Shown here piece by piece: positions 5,445 to 13,303 of a stretch of 33,807 nucleotides of DNA. The position numbers and the translations under genes are program-made. The DNA comes from Levilactobacillus senmaizukei DSM 21775 = NBRC 103853 (GTDB taxonomy: Bacteria > Bacillota > Bacilli > Lactobacillales > Lactobacillaceae): the NCBI RefSeq assembly GCF_001592085.1, contig NZ_BCWD01000022.1, positions 1 through 33,807 on the forward strand, written 5' to 3'. A model generated the notes under the pieces. It saw only the letters and a list, made by a program, of their open reading frames with translations, did no database searches and was not told where the DNA came from. How positions within the stretch are numbered: position 1 is the stretch's first letter; every line of letters begins with the position of its first letter.

Positions 5445-6804
5445 TTACCAGGCCGAAGCAGTTAAAGCGGTACGAGAGGCCGTTACTGCTGGTCACCAGG
5501 GTATAGTCATTCAGTCACCACCAAGGACTGGAAAAACGATCATTATGGCCGACATTGCTAGGAGCGCGACCAAGCAGCATAACCGAGTATTATTCATCGT
5601 ACATCGGAGCGAGATATTAGCTCAGGCCCGAGAAACGTTTCGCGCCGATGGAGTAGATATGCAACTCTGTCAAATGGGGATGGTTCAAACACTCACACGG
5701 CATGTGAAGGATTTAGTAACACCCGCGATAATCATCGTAGATGAGGCTCACCATGCCCTGTCACGGTCCTATCGGAAGATACTGGATAACTTCCCGCAAT
5801 CGGTGAAATTGCTCTTTACGGCCACCCCATGGCGTATGGACGGCAAGGGACTTGATGGGGTGGCTGACACGCTTATCCAAGGCAAGCCAATTAGTTGGCT
5901 GATGGATAATGGTTTTCTGGCCCCAGTGGATTATTATGCGCCGTCTGGACTGGACAACTCCCGGCTAAAGACGAAGCGAAACGGTGAGTTCGATGGAACC
6001 AGTATTGAGCAAGCCATGAAGCCGAAAATTTACGGGGATGCCGTCGCCCACTATCAGAAACTAGCAGCGGGCAAGCAGGCAATTGCGTATACGTACAACG
6101 TGGCGAGCGCCCAGCGTCTAGCCGATGCGTTTAATGCGGCCGGGATAACGGCACGAGCTGTATCAGGTAAGACGCAGAAGAAAGACCGTGAGCGGATAGT
6201 GGCGGCCTACCGAGCGGGCAAGATTCAGGTGGTGACCAACGCAGAATTATTTACCGAAGGCTTAGACCTTCCCAACGTCGATTGTGTCATTATGTTACGG
6301 CCCACACAGTCACTATCGCTGTATCTGCAATTTGCCATGCGGTCGATGAACCCGCGGAACGGCAAGCGAGCCGTGATTATTGACCATGTAAATAACGTGG
6401 AACGGTTTGGCCTTCCTACCATAAACCGGGTATGGACGTTAGGGGGCCGTGACAAAAACAGTAAGTCTAGCAATGGCGAGCCAATTAAGTCAGTGACCGT
6501 GTGCCCGATATGTTTCGCGACGTTCTATCGCCACGGGGATGAGTGCCCGTTTTGTGGAGCACTACTTACCGAAGATATTCAGATTGATATCGATTCAAAC
6601 GCTGAGCTAAAAAAAGTAGAGGCCAACAAACGATTGGCCCTGGCGAAGAAATTGATTGACGACCAGGCACTAGAAGCAGTAGCCGACAAATCGCCAGCAG
6701 AATTAAAGACCTATGCCGAGATTAAAGCATATGCAAACCTACATGGCTACAAACCGGGATGGGCCTACTTCCAAGCAAAACTGAAAGGATTGATTAGAAA
6801 GTGA
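5428..6804 (+). CDS. DEAD/DEAH-box (SF2) helicase with C-terminal zinc ribbon
   Basis: A 458-aa ATP-dependent helicase. Motif I (Walker A) is SPPRTGKT at 30-37, motif II is DEAH at 105-108, motif III is TAT at 131-133, and the second RecA-like domain shows the TEGLDLP motif (276-282) and a QFAMRSMNPR motif VI (301-310). A zinc ribbon, CPIC (C359, C362) and CPFC (C373, C376), follows, then an alpha-helical tail. Related helicases occur in replication modules of many lactococcal and lactobacillus phages and are thought to unwind origins or recombination intermediates. It is flanked by Gam-like and Sak4-like genes with overlapping ends, so it is part of one operon. Confidence 0.92.
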   Translation: MFQLRSYQAEAVKAVREAVTAGHQGIVIQSPPRTGKTIIMADIARSATKQHNRVLFIVHRSEILAQARETFRADGVDMQLCQMGMVQTLTRHVKDLVTPAIIIVDEAHHALSRSYRKILDNFPQSVKLLFTATPWRMDGKGLDGVADTLIQGKPISWLMDNGFLAPVDYYAPSGLDNSRLKTKRNGEFDGTSIEQAMKPKIYGDAVAHYQKLAAGKQAIAYTYNVASAQRLADAFNAAGITARAVSGKTQKKDRERIVAAYRAGKIQVVTNAELFTEGLDLPNVDCVIMLRPTQSLSLYLQFAMRSMNPRNGKRAVIIDHVNNVERFGLPTINRVWTLGGRDKNSKSSNGEPIKSVTVCPICFATFYRHGDECPFCGALLTEDIQIDIDSNAELKKVEANKRLALAKKLIDDQALEAVADKSPAELKTYAEIKAYANLHGYKPGWAYFQAKLKGLIRK

Positions 6805-7514
6805 GCATTTTACCAAAAAATGAACTGCACAAGCCGTCAGGTACCCCACGAAACTTCTTTATCTGGGGCGCGACCATGAGCGGTAAGAGTTTCCTAGCGG
6901 AGCATTTCCCGAATACGCTGGTACTGAACACGGATGGCAACAGTGCTATGGGAACGGCTCCCAGTATTCAGATTCGCAACACACGTAAGGCCGATGGGAG
7001 CCTTGACCAGAGCTGTATCAAGCAGTTAGACGATATTATTCTGGCACTGGGTACAGAAGCTAACACTTATGAAACGGTCACACTGGATGTAATTGATGAC
7101 GTCTGTGGACTGATTGAACAGGCCATCTGTTTGAAAGCAGGAGTAGAAGCACTGGCCGATATTGGCTATGGCAAGGGCTACGCGATGTTTAATTCAGCGT
7201 TGCAAGGATTGGTGATGGACCTTAAGGCCTTGCCAATCAACGTTGTCTATATCAGTCGAGAGAACGATATTACTGATGATAATAATGTGACCGTCAAAGT
7301 TCCGTCACTGAAGACTAAATATTACAACGTGGTTAATGGAAATTGTGATTTGGTAGTTCACACCCAACATATCGGAAAGAACTACTTGCGCAACGTCACC
7401 GAGGTTCGGCGGCAGTACCACGCCAGTGAAGTAGACGACCCAAAGATTTTAAATATTTTAAAAGCTATCCCCGGCGCATTGACACCGGAACAAACAACGA
7501 AAGCAGGTAAATAA
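6801..7514 (+). CDS. RecA-fold ATPase (AAA_24/Sak4-like)
   Basis: This 237-aa protein has a Walker A GATMSGKS at residues 23-30 near the N-terminus and a Walker B-like VTLDVIDDVCG around 87-97. This layout is that of the AAA_24 group, which includes Sak4-type single-strand annealing and recombination proteins. It starts at a GTG that overlaps the helicase stop (GTGA). A DUF669 SSB-like gene follows immediately, the usual Sak4/SSB pairing, supporting a role in phage recombination or replication. Exact biochemical activity is inferred. Confidence 0.85.
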   Translation: MSILPKNELHKPSGTPRNFFIWGATMSGKSFLAEHFPNTLVLNTDGNSAMGTAPSIQIRNTRKADGSLDQSCIKQLDDIILALGTEANTYETVTLDVIDDVCGLIEQAICLKAGVEALADIGYGKGYAMFNSALQGLVMDLKALPINVVYISRENDITDDNNVTVKVPSLKTKYYNVVNGNCDLVVHTQHIGKNYLRNVTEVRRQYHASEVDDPKILNILKAIPGALTPEQTTKAGK

Positions 7515-7516
7515 TA

Positions 7517-8116
7517 ATGAGCTTATTAGATTTAGCGGCACATGCACTAGACAATTTTGATGCAAAAAAGGACACGGTATCTACCAGTCAAGGGCTACCA
7601 GATGGTATCTATAACGTAGTGGTTGAAGATATCTCACATGCAACTTACGATAGCGGCTGGGAATGCGTCAAATTAGTCTTCGGCGTGTTAGATGGCGAAC
7701 ATGCGGGTGAAAAGGAATACGATAACCTTAGTTTTGCCGAAAAGACAACTACTGGTAAAGCAATGCCCGACTTTGTTATTAGCAATAACATTCGATTCAT
7801 CACGAAGCTTGGGGCATTACTAGGTGTTCAAATCACACCGCAGCATTTTGCTGGCCCAACCGAAACCGAAGTGCACGAAGCGTTGGTAAATGTATTGGCT
7901 CCGGAGAAGGGTAAGACAGTCATCCTTCATGTTAAGCACACACCAAACAAGAAAGACCCCTCTAATCCATACACCAACTATGAATTAGAAGAAGCCGAAC
8001 AACCAGAGGAGATTGATGTTACCGATGACCAATTACCTGATGCTTTGAGTGGGGCACCAACATTAACTGACAACGACTTACCACCAGTACCCGATGAAAC
8101 TAAGTCACCGTTCTAA
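7517..8116 (+). CDS. DUF669 protein, probable SSB-like factor
   Basis: This 199-aa protein matches the DUF669 pattern: an LPDGIYNVVVEDISH start to the core, then a YDNLSF segment and an NNIRFITKLGALLGV helix. The C-terminal 45 residues are acidic, Pro-rich and end in KSPF, resembling the acidic tip of single-stranded DNA-binding proteins that recruits partner enzymes. It sits directly after the Sak4-like ATPase and before the primase. An SSB role is inference from the tail and neighbours; the DUF669 call is more secure. Confidence 0.82.
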   Translation: MSLLDLAAHALDNFDAKKDTVSTSQGLPDGIYNVVVEDISHATYDSGWECVKLVFGVLDGEHAGEKEYDNLSFAEKTTTGKAMPDFVISNNIRFITKLGALLGVQITPQHFAGPTETEVHEALVNVLAPEKGKTVILHVKHTPNKKDPSNPYTNYELEEAEQPEEIDVTDDQLPDALSGAPTLTDNDLPPVPDETKSPF

Positions 8117-8182
8117 GTTTTACAAGCGCAATGTCGTTTTCCATCGGTTGGGTGCGAGGCCCATTATTGCCGAGGTGATTTT

Positions 8183-8965
8183 TTGAAAAATTTAGTCAAC
8201 TATGCCATTGTATACGCCAAAGCGGGGTTCTCAGTGTTGCCGATGGTTGGGAAACAACCACTAATTAAATTTGCCGATAAACCAGCACTGACACCGGAGC
8301 AAGTCCAAAAGTTTTGGATGACCCACCCATACTCTCAAATCGCTTTGAGAACCACAAACTTCTTTGTCGTTGATATTGATGAACACCCAGACGGAGCTGA
8401 TGGGTTCAAGTCATTCCGAGAGTTCGAACATCCAGAGTGGTTCCGTGACACGCTATCACAGACTACGGCAGGTGGGGGAAGGCAATTGTTCTATCTGAAA
8501 CGTGATACAAATATGGAGCAGAATATTGGCTGGCTACCTGGCATAGATGTAAAAGCTCACGTAAATAATTATGTTGTTGTAGCTCCGAGCGAGCGGGGTG
8601 GCCATCAGTACAAGTGGGAAAACAATAATCCGATTGTGACGGCATCCCCCGAACTGGTGGCATCCATCAACCAGCGGCCCGACTACAAACCCAGTAGCCT
8701 CAGTATCGATTATGATGGCAAGACGGCCACGGCAGAATTGTTTGAAACGATTAGTAAAGGACTAGGCGATACAGGGGGCAGAAACAACGCCTTAGCGAGT
8801 TTCTCTGGTGGCCTACTCATTAGGGGCGTTGACCCTGAAAGTGTCCTAGACCTAGCAAAAATTGCCAATGCACGGACGCCTGATAGTTTAACTGAGCGAG
8901 AAGTAATTCGAACCGTGGAGTCTATGGTTAAAAAAGAAATCAGGAGAAGGGAGGCGCAAGCATGA
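8183..8965 (+). CDS. Bifunctional primase/polymerase (prim-pol)
   Basis: This 260-aa protein matches the prim-pol (archaeo-eukaryotic primase fold) domain over about residues 8-165: AKAGFSVLPM at the N-terminus, the catalytic acidic motif VVDIDEHPDG (about 62-71), GGGRQLFYL, and GIDVKAHVNNYVVVAPS. A short helical C-terminal domain (about 190-260) follows. The TTG at 8183 is supported by GAGGTGAT a few bases upstream. It overlaps the next gene (ATGA), which supplies the helicase; together they would act as a split primase-helicase at the replication fork. Confidence 0.88.
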   Translation: MKNLVNYAIVYAKAGFSVLPMVGKQPLIKFADKPALTPEQVQKFWMTHPYSQIALRTTNFFVVDIDEHPDGADGFKSFREFEHPEWFRDTLSQTTAGGGRQLFYLKRDTNMEQNIGWLPGIDVKAHVNNYVVVAPSERGGHQYKWENNNPIVTASPELVASINQRPDYKPSSLSIDYDGKTATAELFETISKGLGDTGGRNNALASFSGGLLIRGVDPESVLDLAKIANARTPDSLTEREVIRTVESMVKKEIRRREAQA

Positions 8966-10224
8966 GCTTTGAAGACGAGGCCGAAAGGTTGCGGGAAGTT
9001 AAGAAAAAGAAAGTCATTCCATTCGATAGCAAGATTCAATTCATGCGGAATGCTAATGGTGGTATCAAAGCCAACTCCATTGAAAATGTGTGCTTGATTT
9101 TAGAGCACGATCCACTGTTAAAAGGCAAGTTTGCCTATAACGAATTTAGCTTTGAAACAGAAATGACGGAAGATAGCGTAGAACTAATGCTTGAACATGG
9201 CCCGTTGCAAGATGATTTTACTCCAGCACTGCAACGCTACATGGAGAAAAAGTATCAGGTCATGTTCGCAAATAAGATCATAGATTCTGCAGTGGTTGAA
9301 GTGTCCAGACGAAACGTCTTCAATCCCGTTATCGAGTACTTTGAAAAATGCTATTACGATTGGGATGGGAAGAAACGTGTTTCAGACTTCCTACCAACCT
9401 ATCTAGGTGTGGAAACATCCCCAACCACAACACTACAGACAAAGCTGTTTTTTGTTGGGGCGGTTGCTAAGACTTATAAACCAGAAACAAAATTCGATTA
9501 CGTTTTGGATTTGGTTGGTGGTCAAGGAACCGGGAAAACAACATTACTAAAAGTCATGAGCAATGGATGGTATACCGACCAGTTCACAGACTTCGAGAAT
9601 AAAGATAATTTTGGCAACATGGTGCGGGCATTAATCGTGAATGATGATGAAATGACTGCTACGAATCAAAGTAGTTTTGAAATTCTGAAAAAGTTCATTT
9701 CAGGAGAACAATTAGCTTACCGACCACCATATGGACGGCACACAGTCCGGCGATATAAAAATTTCGTGATTGCCCGGACAACTAATGAAGTCACCTATCT
9801 CAAAGATAAAACTGGTGAGCGGCGTTTCATGCCGGTGCTAGTCCACCCCGAGTTACAACGAAAGTCACCAGTGACCGAATTAGACCAGGCTACTGTGGAT
9901 CAGCTGTGGGGTGAGTTCGTGAATTACTACAAGGGTGGGTTCAGTTTCGGCCTGACTAATCAGGAGGAGCAAGAGCTGAACGAAAATCGTGAACAATTTA
10001 AGTACATTGACGCTGAGGAAGATGCAATTGAGATTGCACTGGCAGAGATGACACAAGATTTTGTTACTAGCGCTGACATTGCTTTTCACATGGGTGTTCA
10101 AGACTTGATTAAGAATCGAAAGCTAGCGAACAAAATCAAATATGTCATGGATAATCATAATGGATGGCGGGCGATTCAAAAGAGAATCGGTGGAATTCCG
10201 AAGCGTGGATATGAGCGAGTGTAG
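8962..10224 (+). CDS. VapE-type primase-associated helicase/ATPase
   Basis: A 420-aa virulence-associated E (VapE) family ATPase. Walker A is GGQGTGKT at 186-193, Walker B is ALIVNDDE at 221-228, and a conserved FVIARTTNEVTYLKD segment follows, as in this P-loop family. The C-terminal 80 residues resemble a winged-helix. It probably unwinds DNA at the fork or origin with the prim-pol encoded just before it. The last codons run into the iteron array of the candidate origin: the stop codon (10222-10224) lies inside the first iteron. This placement parallels initiator genes that carry or abut their own origin. Confidence 0.88.
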   Translation: MSFEDEAERLREVKKKKVIPFDSKIQFMRNANGGIKANSIENVCLILEHDPLLKGKFAYNEFSFETEMTEDSVELMLEHGPLQDDFTPALQRYMEKKYQVMFANKIIDSAVVEVSRRNVFNPVIEYFEKCYYDWDGKKRVSDFLPTYLGVETSPTTTLQTKLFFVGAVAKTYKPETKFDYVLDLVGGQGTGKTTLLKVMSNGWYTDQFTDFENKDNFGNMVRALIVNDDEMTATNQSSFEILKKFISGEQLAYRPPYGRHTVRRYKNFVIARTTNEVTYLKDKTGERRFMPVLVHPELQRKSPVTELDQATVDQLWGEFVNYYKGGFSFGLTNQEEQELNENREQFKYIDAEEDAIEIALAEMTQDFVTSADIAFHMGVQDLIKNRKLANKIKYVMDNHNGWRAIQKRIGGIPKRGYERV

Positions 10225-10487
10225 TGAGTGTAGTGAGAGTGTAGCGACTTTAGTGACTACACCTCCGCCCTACAGCCCCAAGGTATACAGACATATGTAG
10301 TTACTACTACTTAATATTATATATATATATTTATTTATATAGGTATATAGGGTATAGGGCTACGCGCGTATAGGTATAGGAAAGTTGAAAACAAGTCGCT
10401 ACATCGCTACAAATGCCGTACACCTTAGAGCCGCAAGGGATTCAGCGTATCTCTAAAACTTTTAGTGTAGTCACTACTCACTACACT
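10219..10487 (+). other. Candidate phage replication origin with iterons
   Basis: This 280-base noncoding interval is highly structured. At the left are forward 9-mers: GTGTAGTGA (10219-10227 and 10228-10236), GTGTAGCGA (10239-10247) and CTTTAGTGA (10248-10256). The centre (about 10296-10350) is very AT-rich with alternating TA. At the right are inverted copies: TCGCTACA twice in tandem (10396-10411), TCACTACT (10471-10478) and TCACTACA (10478-10485). Iterons facing each other across an AT-rich core, next to the helicase and primase genes, are the classic form of a theta-type origin. Function is inferred. Confidence 0.7.
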
Positions 10488-10491
10488 TTTT
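10464..10491 (+). terminator. Hairpin followed by T run at origin edge
   Basis: AGTGTAGT (10464-10471) and ACTACACT (10480-10487) form a perfect 8-bp stem with an 8-base loop, followed by TTTTT (10487-10491). It could be an attenuator or terminator between the replication genes and the following operon, or simply two opposed origin iterons, since its arms contain the iteron sequence. Confidence 0.4.
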
Positions 10492-10505
10492 GAAAGGACA
10501 AAGAT

Positions 10506-10847
10506 ATGCGAGAACAAGAGATTCAAAATCAGATTCGTGTGGCGGTATCGCAAAATGGTTGCACGATCTTCAGAGCAAATGTTGGTAAGGTTAAGACGGA
10601 TGCAGGCCGTTGGTTTGATACGGGGTTGCCGACAGGATTTCCAGACCTTTTTGGATTTAGACACAGCGACAAGCAGATCTTTTATATCGAAGTGAAAAAC
10701 GAAAATGGTAAACCACGTGATGATCAAGTGAAGTTCCATGAATTTCTAATGAGTCGAAATATAATTCATGGAATTGCTAGATCTGCAGCTGACGCATTGA
10801 AGATAATTAATGAGTCACTGGTAGGCTATGGATTCGGAGGTAATTAA
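10506..10847 (+). CDS. VRR-NUC domain nuclease
   Basis: This 113-aa protein is a minimal VRR-NUC (PD-(D/E)XK superfamily) nuclease: E3/E5 in the first helix, GFPDLFGF giving D47, IEVKNENGK giving E62 and K64, and Q74 in the following helix. Stand-alone VRR-NUC proteins are common in phage replication modules and are thought to process branched or replicating DNA. GAAAGGA lies about 8 bases before the ATG. It lies just after the candidate origin. Confidence 0.9.
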   Translation: MREQEIQNQIRVAVSQNGCTIFRANVGKVKTDAGRWFDTGLPTGFPDLFGFRHSDKQIFYIEVKNENGKPRDDQVKFHEFLMSRNIIHGIARSAADALKIINESLVGYGFGGN

Positions 10848-10848
10848 T

Positions 10849-11232
10849 ATGTCGTTGAATAAAGAGTTATTAGCCAGCGTGCAAGCGGCTGAGTCCAAAT
10901 TTGGGCGGGTCGAGTATTGGCCAATGGATGAGTTGAAAAAGATTCAAGCCACAGCTAATCGTTATCCAGAATATGACGGAGCTGTGACGAGAGAAGAAGT
11001 GGTCCAAGTCAGAGCATATCTTGAACGTGGTTTCTTTACGACCCAGATCATGAACAAGTTCAATCGAAGTCGAGGCTGGGTACTGCGAAGGACGCCGAAA
11101 GAATTTGAATACATTTTGACGGATGAGGACCGACAGATACTGAAATATTATCGGTATAAGTCTACTGAAGAGATTAGTCGAGTGTTACATCGCAATGCAG
11201 AATGGGTTCGGAAAGTGAGGAAACTTCTATGA
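10849..11232 (+). CDS. Early protein with two possible HTH segments, unknown
   Basis: I start at ATG 10849 because GGAGGT lies about 8 bases upstream, inside the end of the nuclease gene; an upstream ATG at 10828 has no such site. The 127-aa product has a segment REEVVQVRAYLERGFFTTQIMNKFNRSRGWV and a second, KSTEEISRVLHRNAEWVRKVRKLL, that both read like helix-turn-helix units. A DNA-binding regulator is plausible, but no family is recognised. Its stop overlaps the ATG of the next gene (ATGA). Confidence 0.7.
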   Translation: MSLNKELLASVQAAESKFGRVEYWPMDELKKIQATANRYPEYDGAVTREEVVQVRAYLERGFFTTQIMNKFNRSRGWVLRRTPKEFEYILTDEDRQILKYYRYKSTEEISRVLHRNAEWVRKVRKLL

Positions 11233-11450
11233 AAAATATTCGACCAGATTACTATCGCAAAGATGGCAAAGACCTTTTTGACCACCTCACAGAGATTTTT
11301 CCCAGCCAGTGGTTTAGAGGATTTATGGTGGGAAATGTTATTAAATATGTTATTCGTTATCAGGCCAAAAATGGTGCTGAGGACCTGGTAAAGGCTAGAA
11401 CGTATGTAGATCGACTGATTCAGTTTGAGGAGGCGAGACGTGAAGATTAA
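11229..11450 (+). CDS. DUF3310 protein
   Basis: The ATG at 11229 overlaps the previous stop (ATGA) and has GTGAGGAAA upstream, so an upstream alternative at 11202 is unlikely. The 73-aa product shows the DUF3310 pattern: RPDYYRKDGKDLFDHL, then GFMVGNVIKYVIRYQAKNG, then EDLVKARTYVDRLI. DUF3310 proteins are widespread in phages and often annotated as nucleotide kinase-like without proof. The role here is unknown. Confidence 0.85.
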   Translation: MKNIRPDYYRKDGKDLFDHLTEIFPSQWFRGFMVGNVIKYVIRYQAKNGAEDLVKARTYVDRLIQFEEARRED

Positions 11451-11607
11451 TGATATTCGTAAGACTGATATCGGAATTATGAAATATGTTGTTGGACAAA
11501 CGTTTGAAAGTCATGGAAATGTCTATAACATACTGAGCGAAAAATATAGTTACGGAGATGACACTCAAATCAATGCAGAAATCACAATCAAGGACGGTGA
11601 TGACTAA
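11440..11607 (+). CDS. Small early protein, unknown
   Basis: I start at GTG 11440 (MKINDIRK), which has GAGGAGG about 8 bases upstream; a TTG at 11425 lies in that ribosome site. The 55-aa product has a VGQTFESHGNVYNIL segment and an acidic end (KDGDD). It looks like a small beta-rich fold, with no recognised family. It overlaps the DUF3310 gene by 11 bases and its TAA overlaps the next ATG (TAATG). Confidence 0.6.
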   Translation: MKINDIRKTDIGIMKYVVGQTFESHGNVYNILSEKYSYGDDTQINAEITIKDGDD

Positions 11608-11846
11608 TGAAGAAAGCGGTGGTTAATCTAACTTTAGAATTAGACGAAACTAACATGATTACTAATTTCGAGCTTGAATCAAACCTTGTGGAACCTGATC
11701 GCCGTAGAGTGCTGCTAGATGCTTACATTGATTTAGCGGACAAGCACGGATTAGGTTTCGCAGATATGGGTGGGGAGCTAATGGTAGAAGCGAAGAACAT
11801 GCAGAATGGGAGGCACAAAGATGAATTCAGGACAGAAGACGTATAG
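11607..11846 (+). CDS. Small acidic early protein, unknown
   Basis: This 79-aa acidic protein starts in a TAATG overlap with the previous gene. The N-terminal half looks like beta-strands (VVNLTLELDE, ITNFELES); a helix (DAYIDLADKHGLGF) follows. No motif is recognised. The last 26 bases overlap the next gene. Confidence 0.6.
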   Translation: MKKAVVNLTLELDETNMITNFELESNLVEPDRRRVLLDAYIDLADKHGLGFADMGGELMVEAKNMQNGRHKDEFRTEDV

Positions 11847-12018
11847 AGCATTTTTGTTACGTTCGTTTGAAGAACATCACTTTGATATCGCTCGTACACT
11901 GGGCTGGTGTCAGCGACACCACTACAAGTTATCTGAGCCAGAACAAATGGCAATTCGTGATTTATCCGAGAGAGAAAAAAATGCTGTGATTAGTGAGATC
12001 CTCATTGGTCACTGCTGA
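11821..12018 (+). CDS. Small early protein, unknown
   Basis: The ATG at 11821 is supported by GGGAGG about 8 bases upstream, within the previous gene. The 65-aa, His-, Arg- and Glu-rich product is predicted all-helical (SFEEHHFDIARTLGW, EPEQMAIRDLSEREKNAVI). No family is recognised. It lies directly before the late regulator. Confidence 0.6.
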   Translation: MNSGQKTYRAFLLRSFEEHHFDIARTLGWCQRHHYKLSEPEQMAIRDLSEREKNAVISEILIGHC

Positions 12019-12030
12019 GAGGGTGGGGAC

Positions 12031-12525
12031 ATGTCAATCGATTTATCTGATGCTACCATTGCTAAGATTGTGAAGGGATTAATCACGGAGGGCGAGACGG
12101 CAGCACAAAACAAATCAGAAAAAAAGCTACGCAACACCAAGGCACTTTTGCGCAATTACAAATTTCTGGAAAATCACATGGATGTTGATCTGCCTAAGCT
12201 AGATGAATCAACACCATTATCTAAACGAGAACTATCATTGTTCGCTCTATTGGGATATCGAGCACGTTCAAAAGAAATGATGTTGTTTATCAATCGAATC
12301 ATTGAACGGTATGAAGTCATCTGTAATGCGGGAACGCCAGAGGACCAGAGACGATACGCTGTAATCAAACGATTATATTTATCGGAGCCGTCTATGACCC
12401 GTGAACGATTGGCAGAATTGTACCACGTGGATGAGCGATCAATTCGGAGAGACGAGAGCAAAGCGATTGACGAACTAACGGTGATGCTGTTTGGCATTGA
12501 TGGTGTTAATGATATGTCCAAGTAG
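12031..12525 (+). CDS. ArpU-like late transcriptional regulator
   Basis: This 164-aa protein has the features of the ArpU family of phage packaging/lysis regulators: an N-terminal KLRNTKALLRNYKFLENH segment and a C-terminal sigma-70-region-4-like HTH (EPSMTRERLAELYHVDERSIRRDESKAIDEL). ArpU-type proteins activate the late operon of Gram-positive phages. Its place as the last gene before the early/late boundary fits exactly. Its likely target is the noncoding stretch right after it or the one upstream of terminase; no binding site is known. Confidence 0.85.
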   Translation: MSIDLSDATIAKIVKGLITEGETAAQNKSEKKLRNTKALLRNYKFLENHMDVDLPKLDESTPLSKRELSLFALLGYRARSKEMMLFINRIIERYEVICNAGTPEDQRRYAVIKRLYLSEPSMTRERLAELYHVDERSIRRDESKAIDELTVMLFGIDGVNDMSK

Positions 12526-12705
12526 TGTCATAATCGTGTCCGGTAAACGCCGAGTAAAAGGATTACTATGATAGCGTGGAATAAATAAATTGCTTAACGG
12601 CGGTGGCGCGGTTCGACTCCGGGCTGACCGCTTTGCCTCCTAGCAATAAAATGCCTCAGCCAATTGGTTGAGGTTTTTGTTTGCAATTAAGAAAGGGGAA
12701 TATCA
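12526..12705 (+). promoter_or_regulatory. Early/late boundary region
   Basis: This is a 180-base noncoding interval. It contains a TACTATGAT element (near 12564-12574) that could be a -10 region of an activator-dependent promoter without a clear -35, a tRNA T-arm-like sequence (12607-12623) and a strong terminator (12654-12678). The late promoter is expected here or at 13304-13409, but I see no consensus promoter. Confidence 0.35.
12654..12678 (+). terminator. Rho-independent terminator closing the early operon
   Basis: CCTCAGCC (12654-12661) pairs with GGTTGAGG (12666-12673) through eight pairs including one G-T, with a 4-base AATT loop, followed by TTTTT (12674-12678). It lies after the ArpU-like gene and before the first late gene. 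Confidence 0.85.
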
Positions 12706-12921
12706 ATGGTAATTGAGACACGTAAGACAGCAACTGGTACAGAATATTGGGATACCGAAAAGCAAGCAGCTCAGTTTGAAGTATTCGATGAAGGTAAACC
12801 TGACTTAACGGATATGAAGCTACATGAATTGCTAGCCTATGCTAAGGCAAAAGGTCTGGTCATCCCGAAGGGAACTACTAAACGAGCAGACGTGATTAAG
12901 TTCATTGAAGTTAATGACTAG
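12706..12921 (+). CDS. SAP/HeH-like small protein
   Basis: This 71-aa protein has AAAGGGG about 9 bases before its ATG. The C-terminal 35 residues (LTDMKLHELLAYAKAKG, then TTKRADVIKFI) match the helix-extended-loop-helix or SAP/Rho-N-like pattern, a small nucleic-acid-binding fold found in phage capsid- and packaging-linked proteins. The N-terminal half is a short beta-like segment. It precedes the HNH and terminase genes and overlaps the HNH gene by 8 bases. Confidence 0.75.
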   Translation: MVIETRKTATGTEYWDTEKQAAQFEVFDEGKPDLTDMKLHELLAYAKAKGLVIPKGTTKRADVIKFIEVND

Positions 12922-13303
12922 AAAGCTTTGTGAGTTTCCTGGATGTCAAAATATCATTGAACATGGTCGTTACTGTGATGAGCATGGATTTTCAGACACG
13001 TTTAAACAGACAAGAAAGAAACGCCGCTCAATTTATCATCACGAAAACAAACCAGTTTATCACAGTCAAGAGTGGGCTGATGTTTGCCAAGAGGTTGATT
13101 TAAGAGAGCGTAATCAATGCCAGAGGTGTCATCAGATAGTGTTTGGCCGGCATAAGCATCACCATCATATAGTTCCCATTAAAAAAGATAGAACTTTAGA
13201 ATTTGAACCGAATAACATTATGTTACTTTGTGACAAATGCCATCCTATCGTGGAACATGAACAAGAGGAAAATCCAAAAAAAGTTTTTCCAAATTATTTT
13301 TGA
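12914..13303 (+). CDS. HNH endonuclease
   Basis: I use ATG 12914 (MTRKLCEFPG), which overlaps the previous stop; a TTG at 12905 is the alternative. The 129-aa protein has an N-terminal zinc-knuckle pattern (C6, C11, C21, H24), then the HNH fold: CQRC (C69, C72), KHHHHIVPI supplying the catalytic His, NNIMLLCDKCH with Asn101, C106, C109 and H110. HNH proteins next to terminase genes assist cos cleavage in many HK97-type phages, so a packaging role is likely, and it implies cohesive-end DNA. Confidence 0.93.
   Translation: MTRKLCEFPGCQNIIEHGRYCDEHGFSDTFKQTRKKRRSIYHHENKPVYHSQEWADVCQEVDLRERNQCQRCHQIVFGRHKHHHHIVPIKKDRTLEFEPNNIMLLCDKCHPIVEHEQEENPKKVFPNYF

Noticed and set aside
10219-10256. Short repeats as a CRISPR array
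   Set aside because: Units are 9 bp, adjacent and without spacers of uniform length; there are no cas genes. They fit iterons.
10425-10739. 104-codon antisense frame over the origin and VRR-NUC gene
   Set aside because: It covers the iterons and opposes a nuclease gene with intact catalytic motifs; no ribosome site was seen.
12532-12630. Complete tRNA gene at the early/late boundary
   Set aside because: Only a T-arm-like segment is present; no acceptor stem, D-arm or anticodon arm could be paired.
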